From Alphaproteobacteria bacterium (GTDB taxonomy: Bacteria; Pseudomonadota; Alphaproteobacteria; Bin95): DNA of 32,171 nucleotides. The translations under genes were made by a program, and so were the position numbers. Below are positions 14,361 to 23,600 of this stretch, in pieces; positions within the stretch are counted from its first letter, which is position 1; each line of letters opens with the position of its first letter. The notes under the pieces were generated by a model. It was not told where the DNA came from. It did not search any database and was given only the letters and a program-made list of their open reading frames with translations. The DNA lies in assembly GCA_022825195.1 (NCBI GenBank), contig JAJDYL010000208.1, forward strand, positions 1-32,171. The letters are read 5' to 3'.

Positions 14361-16850
14361 TTGGCTCACCCTTCATCCCGCGACGAGGAAGCCGCGCTCA
14401 TACGTGAGCGGCTTGCGCACCTTGAGGACGAGAAGGCGACGCTTGAAGCCCGTCTCGCCGATCTTGGGATGCGCCGGACGGACGCAAGGGACATGCCGCC
14501 CGTAGGACCTGTCACCAACCGTTCGCCCGCGCGCGACAAGATCTCCTTGTTCAGGTCCCTGTTCCGGGGCCGCGAGGACGTCTATCCGAGGCGCTGGGAA
14601 AATGCCGCGGCGGGCAAATCGGGCTATGCGCCGGTCTGCGCCAACGAGTGGGCGCCCCGCATCTGCGGCAAGCCGCGCGTCAGGTGCGGCGCCTGCCCCA
14701 ACCGGGCATTCCGCGAGGTGACGGACGAGGCGATCGACGGGCATCTGCGGGGCCGCCACACGATCGGCGTCTATCCCATGCTTCCGGACGATACCTGCCG
14801 GTTTCTCGCCGCCGATTTCGACAAGGCGAGCTGGCGGCGGGACGCGGGCGCCTTTCTCGAAGCCTGCCGGTCGAAGGAAGTGCCCGCGGCCCTCGAGCGT
14901 TCGCGTTCGGGCAATGGCGCGCATGTCTGGATCTTTTTCGCCGAACCGGTGCCCGCTGCTCTCGCGCGCCGTCTCGGCGCCCATATGGTCACCGAGGCGA
15001 TGGAGCGCAACCCGGATATCGGGTTCGCGTCCTACGACCGCTTCTTCCCGAGCCAGGACACGGTGCCGGTCGGCGGCTTCGGCAATCTCATCGCGCTGCC
15101 GCTGCAAGGCGGTCCGCGCGAGAATGGCAACAGCGTCTTTCTCGATGACGGTTTCGCTCCCCATGGCGACCAGTGGGCGTTTCTCTCGTCCCTGCGCCGC
15201 CTCTCCCCGGACGTGGCGACCGCCATTGTCGACGAGGCCAGCCGGCAGGGCCGGGTTGTCGGGCTGCGCCTGCCGCTCGACGATGACGACGACGAGCCTT
15301 GGAACGCGCCACCTTCGCGGCGAAGGCCCCTGCCCGGGATTACCGGACCGCTGCCGGAGCGGATCGACGCGGTTCTGGGAGATCAGATCTACGTCCCGCG
15401 TGCCGGCCTTCTGCCGGGCCTGGTCAACCGGCTCATCCGTCTCGCGGCCTTCCAGAACCCGGCCTTCTACAGCGCCCAGGCGATGCGCCGGTCCACGTTC
15501 GGGATACCCCGCATCGTCGCCTGCGCCGAGTTGCTGTCCCATCACGTCGCCCTGCCGCGCGGCTGCCGTGAGCCGACGGAACGCCTGCTGGAGGAACTGG
15601 GCATCGGCATGGACCTGCGCGACGAGCGCAATCCCGGCCGCCCGGTCGAAACGAGCTTCCTCGGAAGTCTGGCCCCGGAGCAGCAATCCGCCGCCGATGC
15701 GCTGCTGGAACACGAGACCGGCGTGCTCGCGGCGGCGACCGGGTTCGGCAAGACGGTCATTGCCGCCTCCGTCATCGCCGCCCGCCGCACCAACACGCTG
15801 GTGCTGGTTCACCGGCGCCAGCTCATGGAACAGTGGACCGCGCGGCTGGCGGCGTTCCTCGACCTCCCGGCATCCGCGATCGGGCAGATCGGCGGCGGCA
15901 GGCGCAAGCCGGGCGGTATCGTCGATGTCGGCGTCATCCAGAGCCTGGCGCGCAAGGGCGAGGTGGACGACATCGTCGCCGATTACGGGCATCTCGTGGT
16001 CGACGAGTGCCACCATATCTCCGCCGTCAGCTTCGAGGTGGTCGCGCGCCGGGCGAAGGCGAAATACGTGCTGGGCCTGTCCGCCACGGTCACGCGCCGG
16101 GACGGCCACCATCCGATCGTGCTCATGCAGTGCGGTCCCGTCCGGTTCCGGACGAGCGCGAAAGCGCAGGCCCGGCAACGACCCTTTGCGCACCGGGCGG
16201 TCCTGCGCCCGACGGACTTCACGATGCCGGCCGGCACGGACGCGGAACGCCCTCCGATCCAGCAGGTCTATGCCGCGCTGGCCGCGGACGAGGATCGCAA
16301 CGACATGATCTTCGACGACGTGCTGCAGGCGCTGGAGGCGGGCCGCTCGCCGATCCTGCTCACCCAGCGCAAGGACCATGCGCACCGCCTTGCGGAGCGG
16401 CTCGGCCGCTTCGCGCGGAACGTCCTCGTTCTCCGGGGCGGCATGGGAACCAGGCAGCGCCGCGAGGTCATGCAGCGTCTCGAAGACATACCCGAGGCGG
16501 ACGAGCGGGTGCTGATCGCCACGGGCAGCTATGTCGGCGAAGGGTTCGACGACGCCCGCCTCGACACCCTGTTCCTGACGATGCCGATCTCCTGGAAGGG
16601 CACGCTGGCGCAGTATGTCGGCCGTCTCCACCGGCTGTACGCGGCGAAGCGCGAAGTGCTGGTCCATGACTATGTCGATGGCGCCGTACCGGCGCTCATG
16701 CGCATGAGCGAGAAGCGCGTCCGGGGGTATGAGAGTCTCGGCTACACCGTCGAGAGGCCAGGTACCGTGTCACTAGGGACTGCCGGCGATGACCTGTTGG
16801 GGCATCCGGGCCCGTCGCTAGATCGCCACAAACGGAGGCCATGCCGATGA
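14361..16850 (+). CDS. TOTE-type archaeo-eukaryotic primase fused to SF2 helicase
   Basis: An 829-residue fusion. Residues 8-35 form a coiled coil (EEAALIRERLAHLEDEKATL). Residues 62-270 are the archaeo-eukaryotic primase domain known from TOTE conflict systems: a Zn knuckle (C93, C102, C109, C112), the metal-binding pair AADFD (D152, D154), the SGNGAH motif (H188) and DRFFPSQDT with GGFGNLIALPLQ. Residues 440-780 are an SF2 helicase: Walker A ATGFGKT (459-465), DECH box VVDECHH (548-551), SAT (574-576) and a motif VI QYVGRLHR. All catalytic residues are intact. The start is a TTG with GGGGA about 8 nt upstream; it is credible because the coiled coil begins at once and is typical. Such proteins are linked to anti-invader conflict and element maintenance. 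It probably copies or remodels DNA in this element. Confidence 0.92.
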   Translation: MAHPSSRDEEAALIRERLAHLEDEKATLEARLADLGMRRTDARDMPPVGPVTNRSPARDKISLFRSLFRGREDVYPRRWENAAAGKSGYAPVCANEWAPRICGKPRVRCGACPNRAFREVTDEAIDGHLRGRHTIGVYPMLPDDTCRFLAADFDKASWRRDAGAFLEACRSKEVPAALERSRSGNGAHVWIFFAEPVPAALARRLGAHMVTEAMERNPDIGFASYDRFFPSQDTVPVGGFGNLIALPLQGGPRENGNSVFLDDGFAPHGDQWAFLSSLRRLSPDVATAIVDEASRQGRVVGLRLPLDDDDDEPWNAPPSRRRPLPGITGPLPERIDAVLGDQIYVPRAGLLPGLVNRLIRLAAFQNPAFYSAQAMRRSTFGIPRIVACAELLSHHVALPRGCREPTERLLEELGIGMDLRDERNPGRPVETSFLGSLAPEQQSAADALLEHETGVLAAATGFGKTVIAASVIAARRTNTLVLVHRRQLMEQWTARLAAFLDLPASAIGQIGGGRRKPGGIVDVGVIQSLARKGEVDDIVADYGHLVVDECHHISAVSFEVVARRAKAKYVLGLSATVTRRDGHHPIVLMQCGPVRFRTSAKAQARQRPFAHRAVLRPTDFTMPAGTDAERPPIQQVYAALAADEDRNDMIFDDVLQALEAGRSPILLTQRKDHAHRLAERLGRFARNVLVLRGGMGTRQRREVMQRLEDIPEADERVLIATGSYVGEGFDDARLDTLFLTMPISWKGTLAQYVGRLHRLYAAKREVLVHDYVDGAVPALMRMSEKRVRGYESLGYTVERPGTVSLGTAGDDLLGHPGPSLDRHKRRPCR

Positions 16851-17026
16851 CGGAGCGTGACCGCGAGGAAGACGCGCTGCGGGACAGTTTCGCCCGCCTG
16901 TCCGTCGAGGAGGTGGCTTTGCGCCGCCAGCCGCCAACATCGGCACACCGCGCCCGGCTCGCGCAGATCGACCGGGAACGCAAGCGCATCGCGCGGCGCA
17001 TCCAGGCTATCGAGGATCGGCAATGA
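16841..17026 (+). CDS. 61-residue coiled-coil protein coupled to the primase-helicase
   Basis: A small, highly charged helical protein (starts MPMTERDREEDALRDSF; the later half is rich in Arg, Lys and Glu), probably a coiled coil throughout. The ATG lies 10 bases inside the end of the primase-helicase gene with GGAGGCC just before it, so translation is coupled. The overlap and the coiled coil at the partner's N-terminus suggest the two proteins bind each other. No family recognised. Confidence 0.65.
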   Translation: MPMTERDREEDALRDSFARLSVEEVALRRQPPTSAHRARLAQIDRERKRIARRIQAIEDRQ

Positions 17027-17238
17027 CCTGCCTCTGCGGGGGTCGACTCCAGTACCGCACTCCCGTGCCCCTTCCACACGCGTCAGGCCGCACGGCGATG
17101 GGCGCGGCGACACCGGAAGCACGCCGAGCACATGATTCTGCGATACGAGCAGGCGAAATGTGCGCCCCGGCTCGATTGATTGTCAATTGCCAATCTGCTA
17201 TCAGGCCAAGCTCAAAACTCACCAAGTGAGGGGCGACC

Positions 17239-17796
17239 ATGCGCCGATTGAACCAAATAGCAATCCTCATTGCCGGGGCGTTGACAGCGCAAGGGGTGGC
17301 AGCCGAAAACATCAGCGAGAGAGCCCGTTTCATCCTATGGAATGAGTGCAGGCCTATGACGTTGGGTATTGATATTAGGTATGCAAATGGGAAAATTGAT
17401 GGCTTATCGAAAAAAGAGATTGAAATTGTTGTGCGTGACAAATTGCGAGCAAACAGATTATATAGAGAAAAACGTGAATCTGGTACAGCGACTGGCGTTC
17501 TGTATATAAGTTTGACTGGAAACTTAAAGCAAAAAATTATAGGAAATATGGAAGTAATAAGCGGCACCCTATCCATAACAGTGCAGTTCTATAAAAAAGT
17601 CTTTGACTCGGCAACAAAATTAGAAAGACTGGCTGCAACTTATACTAATTCTGTTCCATATGGCATCCACGGGATGCATGAAGATCAACTTGCATCTATA
17701 GCACCAAGTGTAGAGAAAACCGTTGTCGTTGTTGTTGATGATTTCATCGGCAATTACCTCCGCGTGAACGCGGACGCCTGCAAGAATTCAAACTGA
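17239..17796 (+). CDS. AT-rich exported hypothetical protein
   Basis: A 185-residue protein with a clear Sec signal peptide: MRRLNQIAILIAGALTAQGVAA with cleavage after GVAA, before ENISER. The mature part alternates charged helices and strands (DGLSKKEIEIVVRDKL, GVLYISLTGN, LSITVQFYKK) and near the end has VEKTVVVVVDDFIGNYL. No catalytic motif is recognised. GAGGGG precedes the ATG by about 7 nt. The gene's codons are AT-rich from about 17.34 kb on, in sharp contrast with the helicase gene just upstream, which points to recent acquisition. It converges on another exported protein with 31 bases between the stop codons. Confidence 0.75.
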   Translation: MRRLNQIAILIAGALTAQGVAAENISERARFILWNECRPMTLGIDIRYANGKIDGLSKKEIEIVVRDKLRANRLYREKRESGTATGVLYISLTGNLKQKIIGNMEVISGTLSITVQFYKKVFDSATKLERLAATYTNSVPYGIHGMHEDQLASIAPSVEKTVVVVVDDFIGNYLRVNADACKNSN

Positions 17797-17827
17797 TCTG
17801 CCGCCGCTAAGCAGGAAAAGAAATCCG

Positions 17828-18403
17828 CTATTCAATCCATTTGTATTCGCGCCCAAATCGCGATCCGTGGCAAATATCCTTGCTCTCTTCAATAGAAGAG
17901 AAAGTCCATAGTCGCCGATTGTCGTCACTGACTTTAAATTCAACTGTAGGCGAATTACCTTCCTTGACGCGCTGCATACCTTCTATAAGTCTAATCATAC
18001 TTTTGCGCGCATTGTTTGTTGAACCAAGATTTTCATTGTTTTTTAGGTGGGATTTTGAATACTTCATTAGTTTTTGCAACCACTTGCTGACCTTAGGGCA
18101 ATTGGGAGATGTAAGTTCCAAAAAAGGACCTATCTTATATTGATTCTCGATTATTGATAGATTTGTCTTAATATGTAGCGCACAATTGTTTGTTTCTTCC
18201 GTCGCAATATCCATAATTCTGGTTTTGCTTACCTTATTGAAAATCTCCCGATCATTTGTCCTAAAACTATTACTCAGAACTTTGCCACCTTCACAAAAGG
18301 CTTTGACCGGTTGCCATTCTCCAATGAGCGTCTGGCCGGCAGCATTGCCGGACAGCACGAAGGCAATGCCGCACAAGGCAAGTGCGCCGAAGATCGTCTT
18401 CAT
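17828..18403 (-). CDS. AT-rich exported hypothetical protein
   Basis: A 191-residue protein with a Sec signal peptide (MKTIFGALALCGIAFVLSGNAAGQ). The mature part starts TLIGEWQPVKAFCEGGK and holds about four Cys, so a disulfide-stabilised periplasmic or secreted fold is likely. The middle is Lys/Asn-rich and helical (about 95-140). The end, PTVEFKVSDDNRRLWTFSS, looks like beta strands. The signal-peptide part has GC-rich codons and the mature part AT-rich ones, as if a local signal sequence had been joined to foreign DNA. The start at 18403 has GAGGG about 7 nt upstream; an ATG at 18433 is in frame but overlaps the neighbour. It follows the 89-residue exported protein on the same strand, 26 bases away. 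Function unknown. Confidence 0.75.
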   Translation of the reverse strand: MKTIFGALALCGIAFVLSGNAAGQTLIGEWQPVKAFCEGGKVLSNSFRTNDREIFNKVSKTRIMDIATEETNNCALHIKTNLSIIENQYKIGPFLELTSPNCPKVSKWLQKLMKYSKSHLKNNENLGSTNNARKSMIRLIEGMQRVKEGNSPTVEFKVSDDNRRLWTFSSIEESKDICHGSRFGREYKWIE

Positions 18404-18429
18404 GACTATCCCTCTACTGCCGATCTCAG

Positions 18430-18699
18430 TCAATCCTTATCCAGGCAATTATCGTTAAATTCCTGGATCAATGCGATTGCTGCCCGTCCATACCGTTGCC
18501 ATGCCTCCATGACGACTCTTGTGGATAGTTTGCCGCCTGTCTTTTCAGCGGCCGTTTTCAGTTTGGTCATATTCCTGGCACTGGCATCGAATTCCAATTT
18601 TACATCATTATCTATTGCGCCCAGACACGCGGACGTCTTGTGCGCCATCGCATTCGTCGTAACAAACATCATGGCGGAAACGACAATCAGCTTTTTCAT
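18430..18699 (-). CDS. small exported hypothetical protein
   Basis: An 89-residue protein with a textbook signal peptide (MKKLIVVSAMMFVTTNAMA, cut before HKTSAC). The mature 70 residues are mostly helical, with KLKTAAEKTGGKLSTRV and RYGRAAIALIQEFNDNCLDK, and two Cys (near residues 25 and 86) that could form a disulfide. Probably periplasmic. It lies in one minus-strand series of small envelope-directed genes, behind the interrupted coiled-coil gene and ahead of the 191-residue exported protein. A GAAGG sits about 11 nt upstream of the ATG. No family recognised. Confidence 0.7.
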   Translation of the reverse strand: MKKLIVVSAMMFVTTNAMAHKTSACLGAIDNDVKLEFDASARNMTKLKTAAEKTGGKLSTRVVMEAWQRYGRAAIALIQEFNDNCLDKD

Positions 18700-18724
18700 C
18701 CGGTGTCGACCTTCGGCGCGTCCG

Positions 18725-18943
18725 TCAGTGGGCGGACAGCCGGATGATGAACCCGAGAACGACGATGGCAGCGATCTAGAGCCCGACTTGCCAGCGCAGA
18801 TCGTCCTTGTCGCGCTTCACCGCTTCTGTATCGCGTTTCGTATTGTCCTCGGTGATGGTCTTTGCCAGGAGAGCGATGTCGGTCTTGTATTCCGCCTTCA
18901 TGGTCTTCATGCGCTCCTCAAGGCGGGCGACCCGCTCGGACAA
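18725..18943 (-). pseudogene. coiled-coil protein with C-terminal membrane anchor, interrupted by amber codon
   Basis: From a TTG at 18943 the product reads MSERVARLEERMKTMKAEYK, a coiled coil, then TKRDTEAVKRDKDDLRWQVGL. A TAG at 18776-18778 follows. Past that stop the same frame runs IAAIVVLGFIIRLSAH to a TGA at 18725. The piece after the stop is exactly the membrane helix and short tail expected for this kind of small coiled-coil, tail-anchored protein (XhlA/holin-accessory-like), so the amber codon probably replaced Trp (TGG). The open frame extends upstream to a GTG at 19168, so the true start is uncertain. It is either a recent nonsense mutation, read-through of amber, or a shortened soluble form. 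Confidence 0.55.
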
Positions 18944-19201
18944 CTCATGCGGCGTCGGCCCGTCTATCGTGGCGCGATACTCGCACGGGTAACGGCCGTC
19001 CGCAATGAGATAATCGCCTTCGCCGTCAAATGGGGCGGGATTTGCAGCATGACGGCGGCGGCGCGACGGTCGTGTCTGGCGGATCCTGCGGCGCCGGATT
19101 TCGCCGGTTGGCGACGTGCTGACGGGACAGAAGCCGGAAACCGAAACGGCGGAGTCGCGCGGGAACACACTTTGGCCATGCCGCCCGATGACATCCCGGC
19201 C

Positions 19202-20614
19202 TCACGTCCGCACCCATCGGCGCAGTATGTCGCTCCGGATATCGGCACCGATCCTCTCGCGCTGGCGTCTGAGCGGGTTGCGGGGGGAATCGAACTGGAG
19301 CGCCTCCATGCGGAACAGGCACCCCAGCGTGCGCATGCGGCGGTGCATGTCGGCCTTGCCGCTCTCATATTCGGGGTCGTCGAACCCCATGACCTCGACG
19401 ACGTAGCGCGCGATGCCGCCGGGGTCGTAGCGGCCGTCGGCATGGCGCGGGCCGGGACGGCCGGGCATGTGGCCGCGCCCGCCCGGACGGGTAACAGTCA
19501 GCAGGAAGTCGGGCAGGCAGGGCCCGCCGGCGGTTTCGAACCGGAATAGCGGCTTTTCGAGTTCCGCGCGGACGCCGCCGCCCAGCTTCTCGCGAAGACC
19601 GGGATCGTTTTCCAGGCCCCGCACCAGGCGGCGCAGCGTGCCGAGCGCGCGGCGTTCGGCGTGCGAGTCGACCGGCACCGGGCAGAGCGTCGAGACGATG
19701 GGGTGCGCACGGGCCTTCAGGCACTCCCATTGCCGGCTGTCCTCCGAGCGCGCCACGAGCCCGAGGAACAGCCAGGGCCCCAGCACCCGGTTCCGCCCGA
19801 TCTCCGGGGCAGCCACCCCGGACCGCACCTCGACATGGCCGAGACGCGGATGGGCCCGGTTGATCGCGGTCCCGTCCACGTCGCGCGCCGTCCAGCAGAG
19901 CAGGGCGAACGGCTTGTGGCGCTCCGGCCAGCCGGGCTCGGCTGCCTCCAGCTTCCGCGCGACCGCGCCGGAGCGCCAGTCCGCCGGGTCGGTGAACAGG
20001 AACGCCGGCATGGGCACGCCCGGCGCGAGGCGGAACGCGCCGGCCGCGCGTACGATCTCCGCGAGCCATTGCCGTTCCGAGGAGAACCCGTCCGCGACCG
20101 CCAGCATGTTGAGACGCGCGGCATCCATCAGCGTGGCCAGCATGGCGGCCACCGTGCGCGGCGGCCGTCCGTGCGAGAGCCCCGGAAACCCCCACCGGTC
20201 CCCCGCCGTCGGGACAGGCTCGTCCTCGGCAAGCGTTTCGCCGTCCGGGAACGGGTCGAACATGTCGTCGAAGACGGCGGGCCGGGCGCCGCCCCCGGCG
20301 CGGGGGCCGGTCTCGCCGCGGGCGAACACGCAGCCCTCGGCATGCGGCTCTTCGGTGTCGGGCCGGTTGGAGAGCGCGAACCGGGTGCGCGTCCGCCGGA
20401 CCGGGACGATGACCGGCCACTGCCCTTCGTCCTCGCGGCAGTCGCAGAGGATCCAGCGGTCCGCGTCGCGCGCCGCATTCAGCATGGCGAGACAGGCCGT
20501 GTGCTGCGTCTCGTCCGCCTCGCCGGCCTTGACCGCGCGCAAGGCCTGTTCCTCGGCCGGCGAGAGCGTGCGGACCCAGTCCAGATGGGGCTTGGTTACC
20601 AGTTCGAGCGCCAT
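19202..20614 (-). CDS. DUF1173-like protein paired with the relaxase
   Basis: A 470-residue soluble protein. Near the N-terminus it has a Cys/His cluster: C in HTACLAML (about 42), CDC at about 57-59, and HAEGC (about 91-95), a probable zinc site like the three conserved Cys that define DUF1173. The centre (130-330) is featureless to me. The C-terminal part reads FETAGGPCLPDFLLTV, later RYVVEVMGFDDPEYESGKADMHRRM. The order PD, then EV, then a following Lys suggests a PD-(D/E)xK nuclease-like fold, perhaps inactive. The gene starts 11 bases after the relaxase stop, so the two are co-transcribed; DUF1173 genes often occur with conjugation genes on alphaproteobacterial plasmids. A role in DNA transfer or processing is inferred. 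Confidence 0.7.
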   Translation of the reverse strand: MALELVTKPHLDWVRTLSPAEEQALRAVKAGEADETQHTACLAMLNAARDADRWILCDCREDEGQWPVIVPVRRTRTRFALSNRPDTEEPHAEGCVFARGETGPRAGGGARPAVFDDMFDPFPDGETLAEDEPVPTAGDRWGFPGLSHGRPPRTVAAMLATLMDAARLNMLAVADGFSSERQWLAEIVRAAGAFRLAPGVPMPAFLFTDPADWRSGAVARKLEAAEPGWPERHKPFALLCWTARDVDGTAINRAHPRLGHVEVRSGVAAPEIGRNRVLGPWLFLGLVARSEDSRQWECLKARAHPIVSTLCPVPVDSHAERRALGTLRRLVRGLENDPGLREKLGGGVRAELEKPLFRFETAGGPCLPDFLLTVTRPGGRGHMPGRPGPRHADGRYDPGGIARYVVEVMGFDDPEYESGKADMHRRMRTLGCLFRMEALQFDSPRNPLRRQRERIGADIRSDILRRWVRT

Positions 20615-20625
20615 GGTCCCGCCTG

Positions 20626-23600
20626 TCAGGGCTTCATGCTGAGATGGAGGCCGGGGTCCAGCAGCAGGCGCCGGCTCATCCGGAGCTCGAGGGTCTGCAC
20701 GCGGAGCGATGAGCGCCGGCGGCTATCCTGCTGCCAGAGGGTACGCCAGCAGCCCCGCCCGGTGAGTGCGGCCAGCGACAGCCGCCGCTCGCCGCAGGGC
20801 CGGCCGTCCGAACGCCAGGTCACGTTCACGGTGCAGCGGTCCTCCAGCCTCTTCTCCTCTGCCGTCCTGCGGACCAGCTCGCCCTCGAACCGCACCGCCT
20901 CCATGGGCTCCGCGCGGTCGAGGGGCCGTCCCTCCGCCAGCGCCGGGTCGACCAGCTCCGTCCAGCTGAGAAGGTCGCCGACGGCGAGATCGTCATGCAG
21001 GCACTCGACGGGGAACGCATCCGACCGTTGCGACCGCTCCCGCGCCAGCGCGGCCTCGCGCAGGCCCGCATGGCTCCAGGCCGCAAGGCGTACGTTCATG
21101 CCCGTGAGCATCCGCGCCGGGATCGCCTCGACCGCCTCCTGCACCTCGTGGCCCCGGCCGGCCGCCAGCCACTCCAGCTGGACCATGTCCCTCGGGTTGC
21201 GCCCGCCGGTCCAGCCGGACGAGCGCACCACCGCCTCGCTGTGCTCGGCGCCCCGCCAGCGGCGGAGCCGGAGCCGGTCGCCCGCCACCAGCGCCTCGCC
21301 CCCTCGCCAGCGGCGGGCGAAGCTGTGGTCGATCCTCGAATCGCGAAGCCGCGCGGTCTCGGCGCGCACCATGCCGGCGATGCGCCCTTCCTCGATCTCC
21401 GGGAGGCGATGCCGGCGTTCCGCCGCCCGGAAGCCCCCGTCGATGGCATCACGCGCCTCCGGGCGGCTGTCCCAGTGGCCCGTGAGGCTGCCGTCGTCCA
21501 GCGCCGAGCGGGCCGCCTCCGCGAAGCGTTCGCTCCGCTCCAGCCTGGCCGGCCAGCGGGCGAGCAGCGTCTCCGGAAGCCGCTGGCGTCCGGCCCGCTC
21601 CGCTAGCCGCTCGTCCTGGTCCGCCAGCCACCGCATCTCCCTGTCCAGCGCTTCGATCCGCGCCCACTCCGCCGCGCGCGCGGCATGCTCGTCCAACTCG
21701 GCCCGCAGCCGGCGGCGCGCGGCCTCCTCAAGCTCGCGGTTCTTCTCCAGTTCCGCGGCTTCGGCGACGGCCGCGCCATGAGCGGCGTCGTGGAAGGGAA
21801 GGACGCCCCTTGCCTCGGCGTCGCTCCGCGTTTTGTCCAGCTGCTTCATCACCTCGACGAACCGGTCGAGGGGATCGTGCTTCTTCAGGCGCTCCAGCTC
21901 CAAGGCGAGCCGCTTCCTGCCGTCCCGGACCTCGTCGAGCCAGGGACCGTAGGCGGCCTCGTCCTCCGAAATGGCGTCGCCGGTCCGCCGCAATGTCCGG
22001 GCCCGCTCCGAGAGCCCGGCATAGCCCGGCAGGTCGGAGAGCGGCATGTCCCGGCCCCGGCCGCCGAGACGCCGCCGCTCCTCTGCCAGCGCCCGCCAGT
22101 CCCGTTCGTGCCCGCGCGCATCCTCGAAGAAGCCCTCGACCTCCGCCCGGCGCGCCTCGCAGGCCTCCGCCTCCGCGATAACGAGTGCGGCGGCGTCCAT
22201 GACGGGCGGCGGCACGATCTCCTGCCGGGCGAGCGCGCGGGCCAGCTCCAGAAGTTCGTCATGGCCCTCGGCGTAGAACGGGATCGTGCCGGCGGACGCC
22301 GCCCGCTCAAGCACCTCCCGATGAAGCGCCTCGAACAGCGGGACGGTATCGTCGAGAAGCAACAGGGCATCGAACCGGTCCAGATAGCCGGCGATGCGCG
22401 CCCCGGCCTCGCCCGCGCGCACGCCCAGTTCCTCCAGCACCAGCCGCCCGTTGGCCACCAGACGCTCCGCCATCGCGCGCCAGCCGGCCCAGTCTTCCAG
22501 AACGGCAATCGCGGCGCCCTCGGCCGCCGCCCGGTCCTCCAGCGCGCGGCGCCGTTCCTCATGCGCATCCAGCAGACCCAGGAACTCGCGCGCCAGAGCA
22601 TCGCCCTCCCGGCAGGCCCGGTCGTAGGCGAGAATGCCGTTCACCACTTCGCGAACCGCGGCCGGCAGGTTCGGCCAGTTCGCCAATTTCTCCGTGCGCG
22701 CGACCAGAGCCCCGTAGCCCTCGGCCAGGAACGGCACCGTGCCCTGTTCCCGCGCCTTCGCCTCCAGACGGGTCCATTCCTCGCGCGGCGTCCAGACCGG
22801 CCCCTTCTCCGGAAGAAGGCGGCGCAGCGCTTCCGGGCCGATCTCCTCGCCCACCGCCTCCAGCGCCGTCGCCCGCTCGCCCGTATGCGCCTCCAGCACC
22901 TCCACCAGCTGCTCCCGGTTGTCGGTCAGCACCACCGCGCTGTCCCGCGCCCGGCTGATCTCGACATAGAAGGTCGACTGGTCGGTCAGCGATCCATGGC
23001 CCGAGTCCAGCACCGCGATCACCCCGTCCGCCGTGCTGCCCTGCGCCCCATGCACCGTCGAGCTCCAGGCATGGTCGATATGACGGAGTTGGGGATCGTC
23101 GTGCCGAAGCGACATGGTGCGCCCGTCGTCGAGCGCGAACCGCACCCGGTCGCGGGTGATCGCCAGCACCTCCGCCCGCCCGCCGTTCACCAGGTTCCGT
23201 GCCTTGTCGTTCCGGGTCCAGCGGATGCGGTCGCCCGCCCGGATCTCGATCTCCCGCGCCTCGTAGACTTCCAGCCGGTAGCGGTAATATTTCTGCTGCG
23301 GCGCGACATGGCGCGGCTTCCCGTCCGGGTGCATCAGCACGACGCGGTCCTCCTCGGTGCCGGTCACCGTCAGCGCGTCGTCCCGCTTCACCCGGAAGTT
23401 CACCATGTCCTGGTTGAACAGCACCGTGTCGCCCTCGCGGTAGTTGCGCGCGTCCGCCTTCTCCGCCCGCGTCATGCCGAGGTTGACCAGGCGTTCGATC
23501 CTGAGCGCCCGTCCCCTGAGGACGCCCTCGGCCGCCAGCGCCTCGCGCACCGCCGCGTTGATCCCGGCCCGCAGCTCATGCGTCGGCGCGACCAGCAAGG

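Noticed and set aside
14373..16667. 764-codon minus-strand frame
   Set aside because: Mirror frame of the primase-helicase; Arg/Asp/Gln-rich with no domain.
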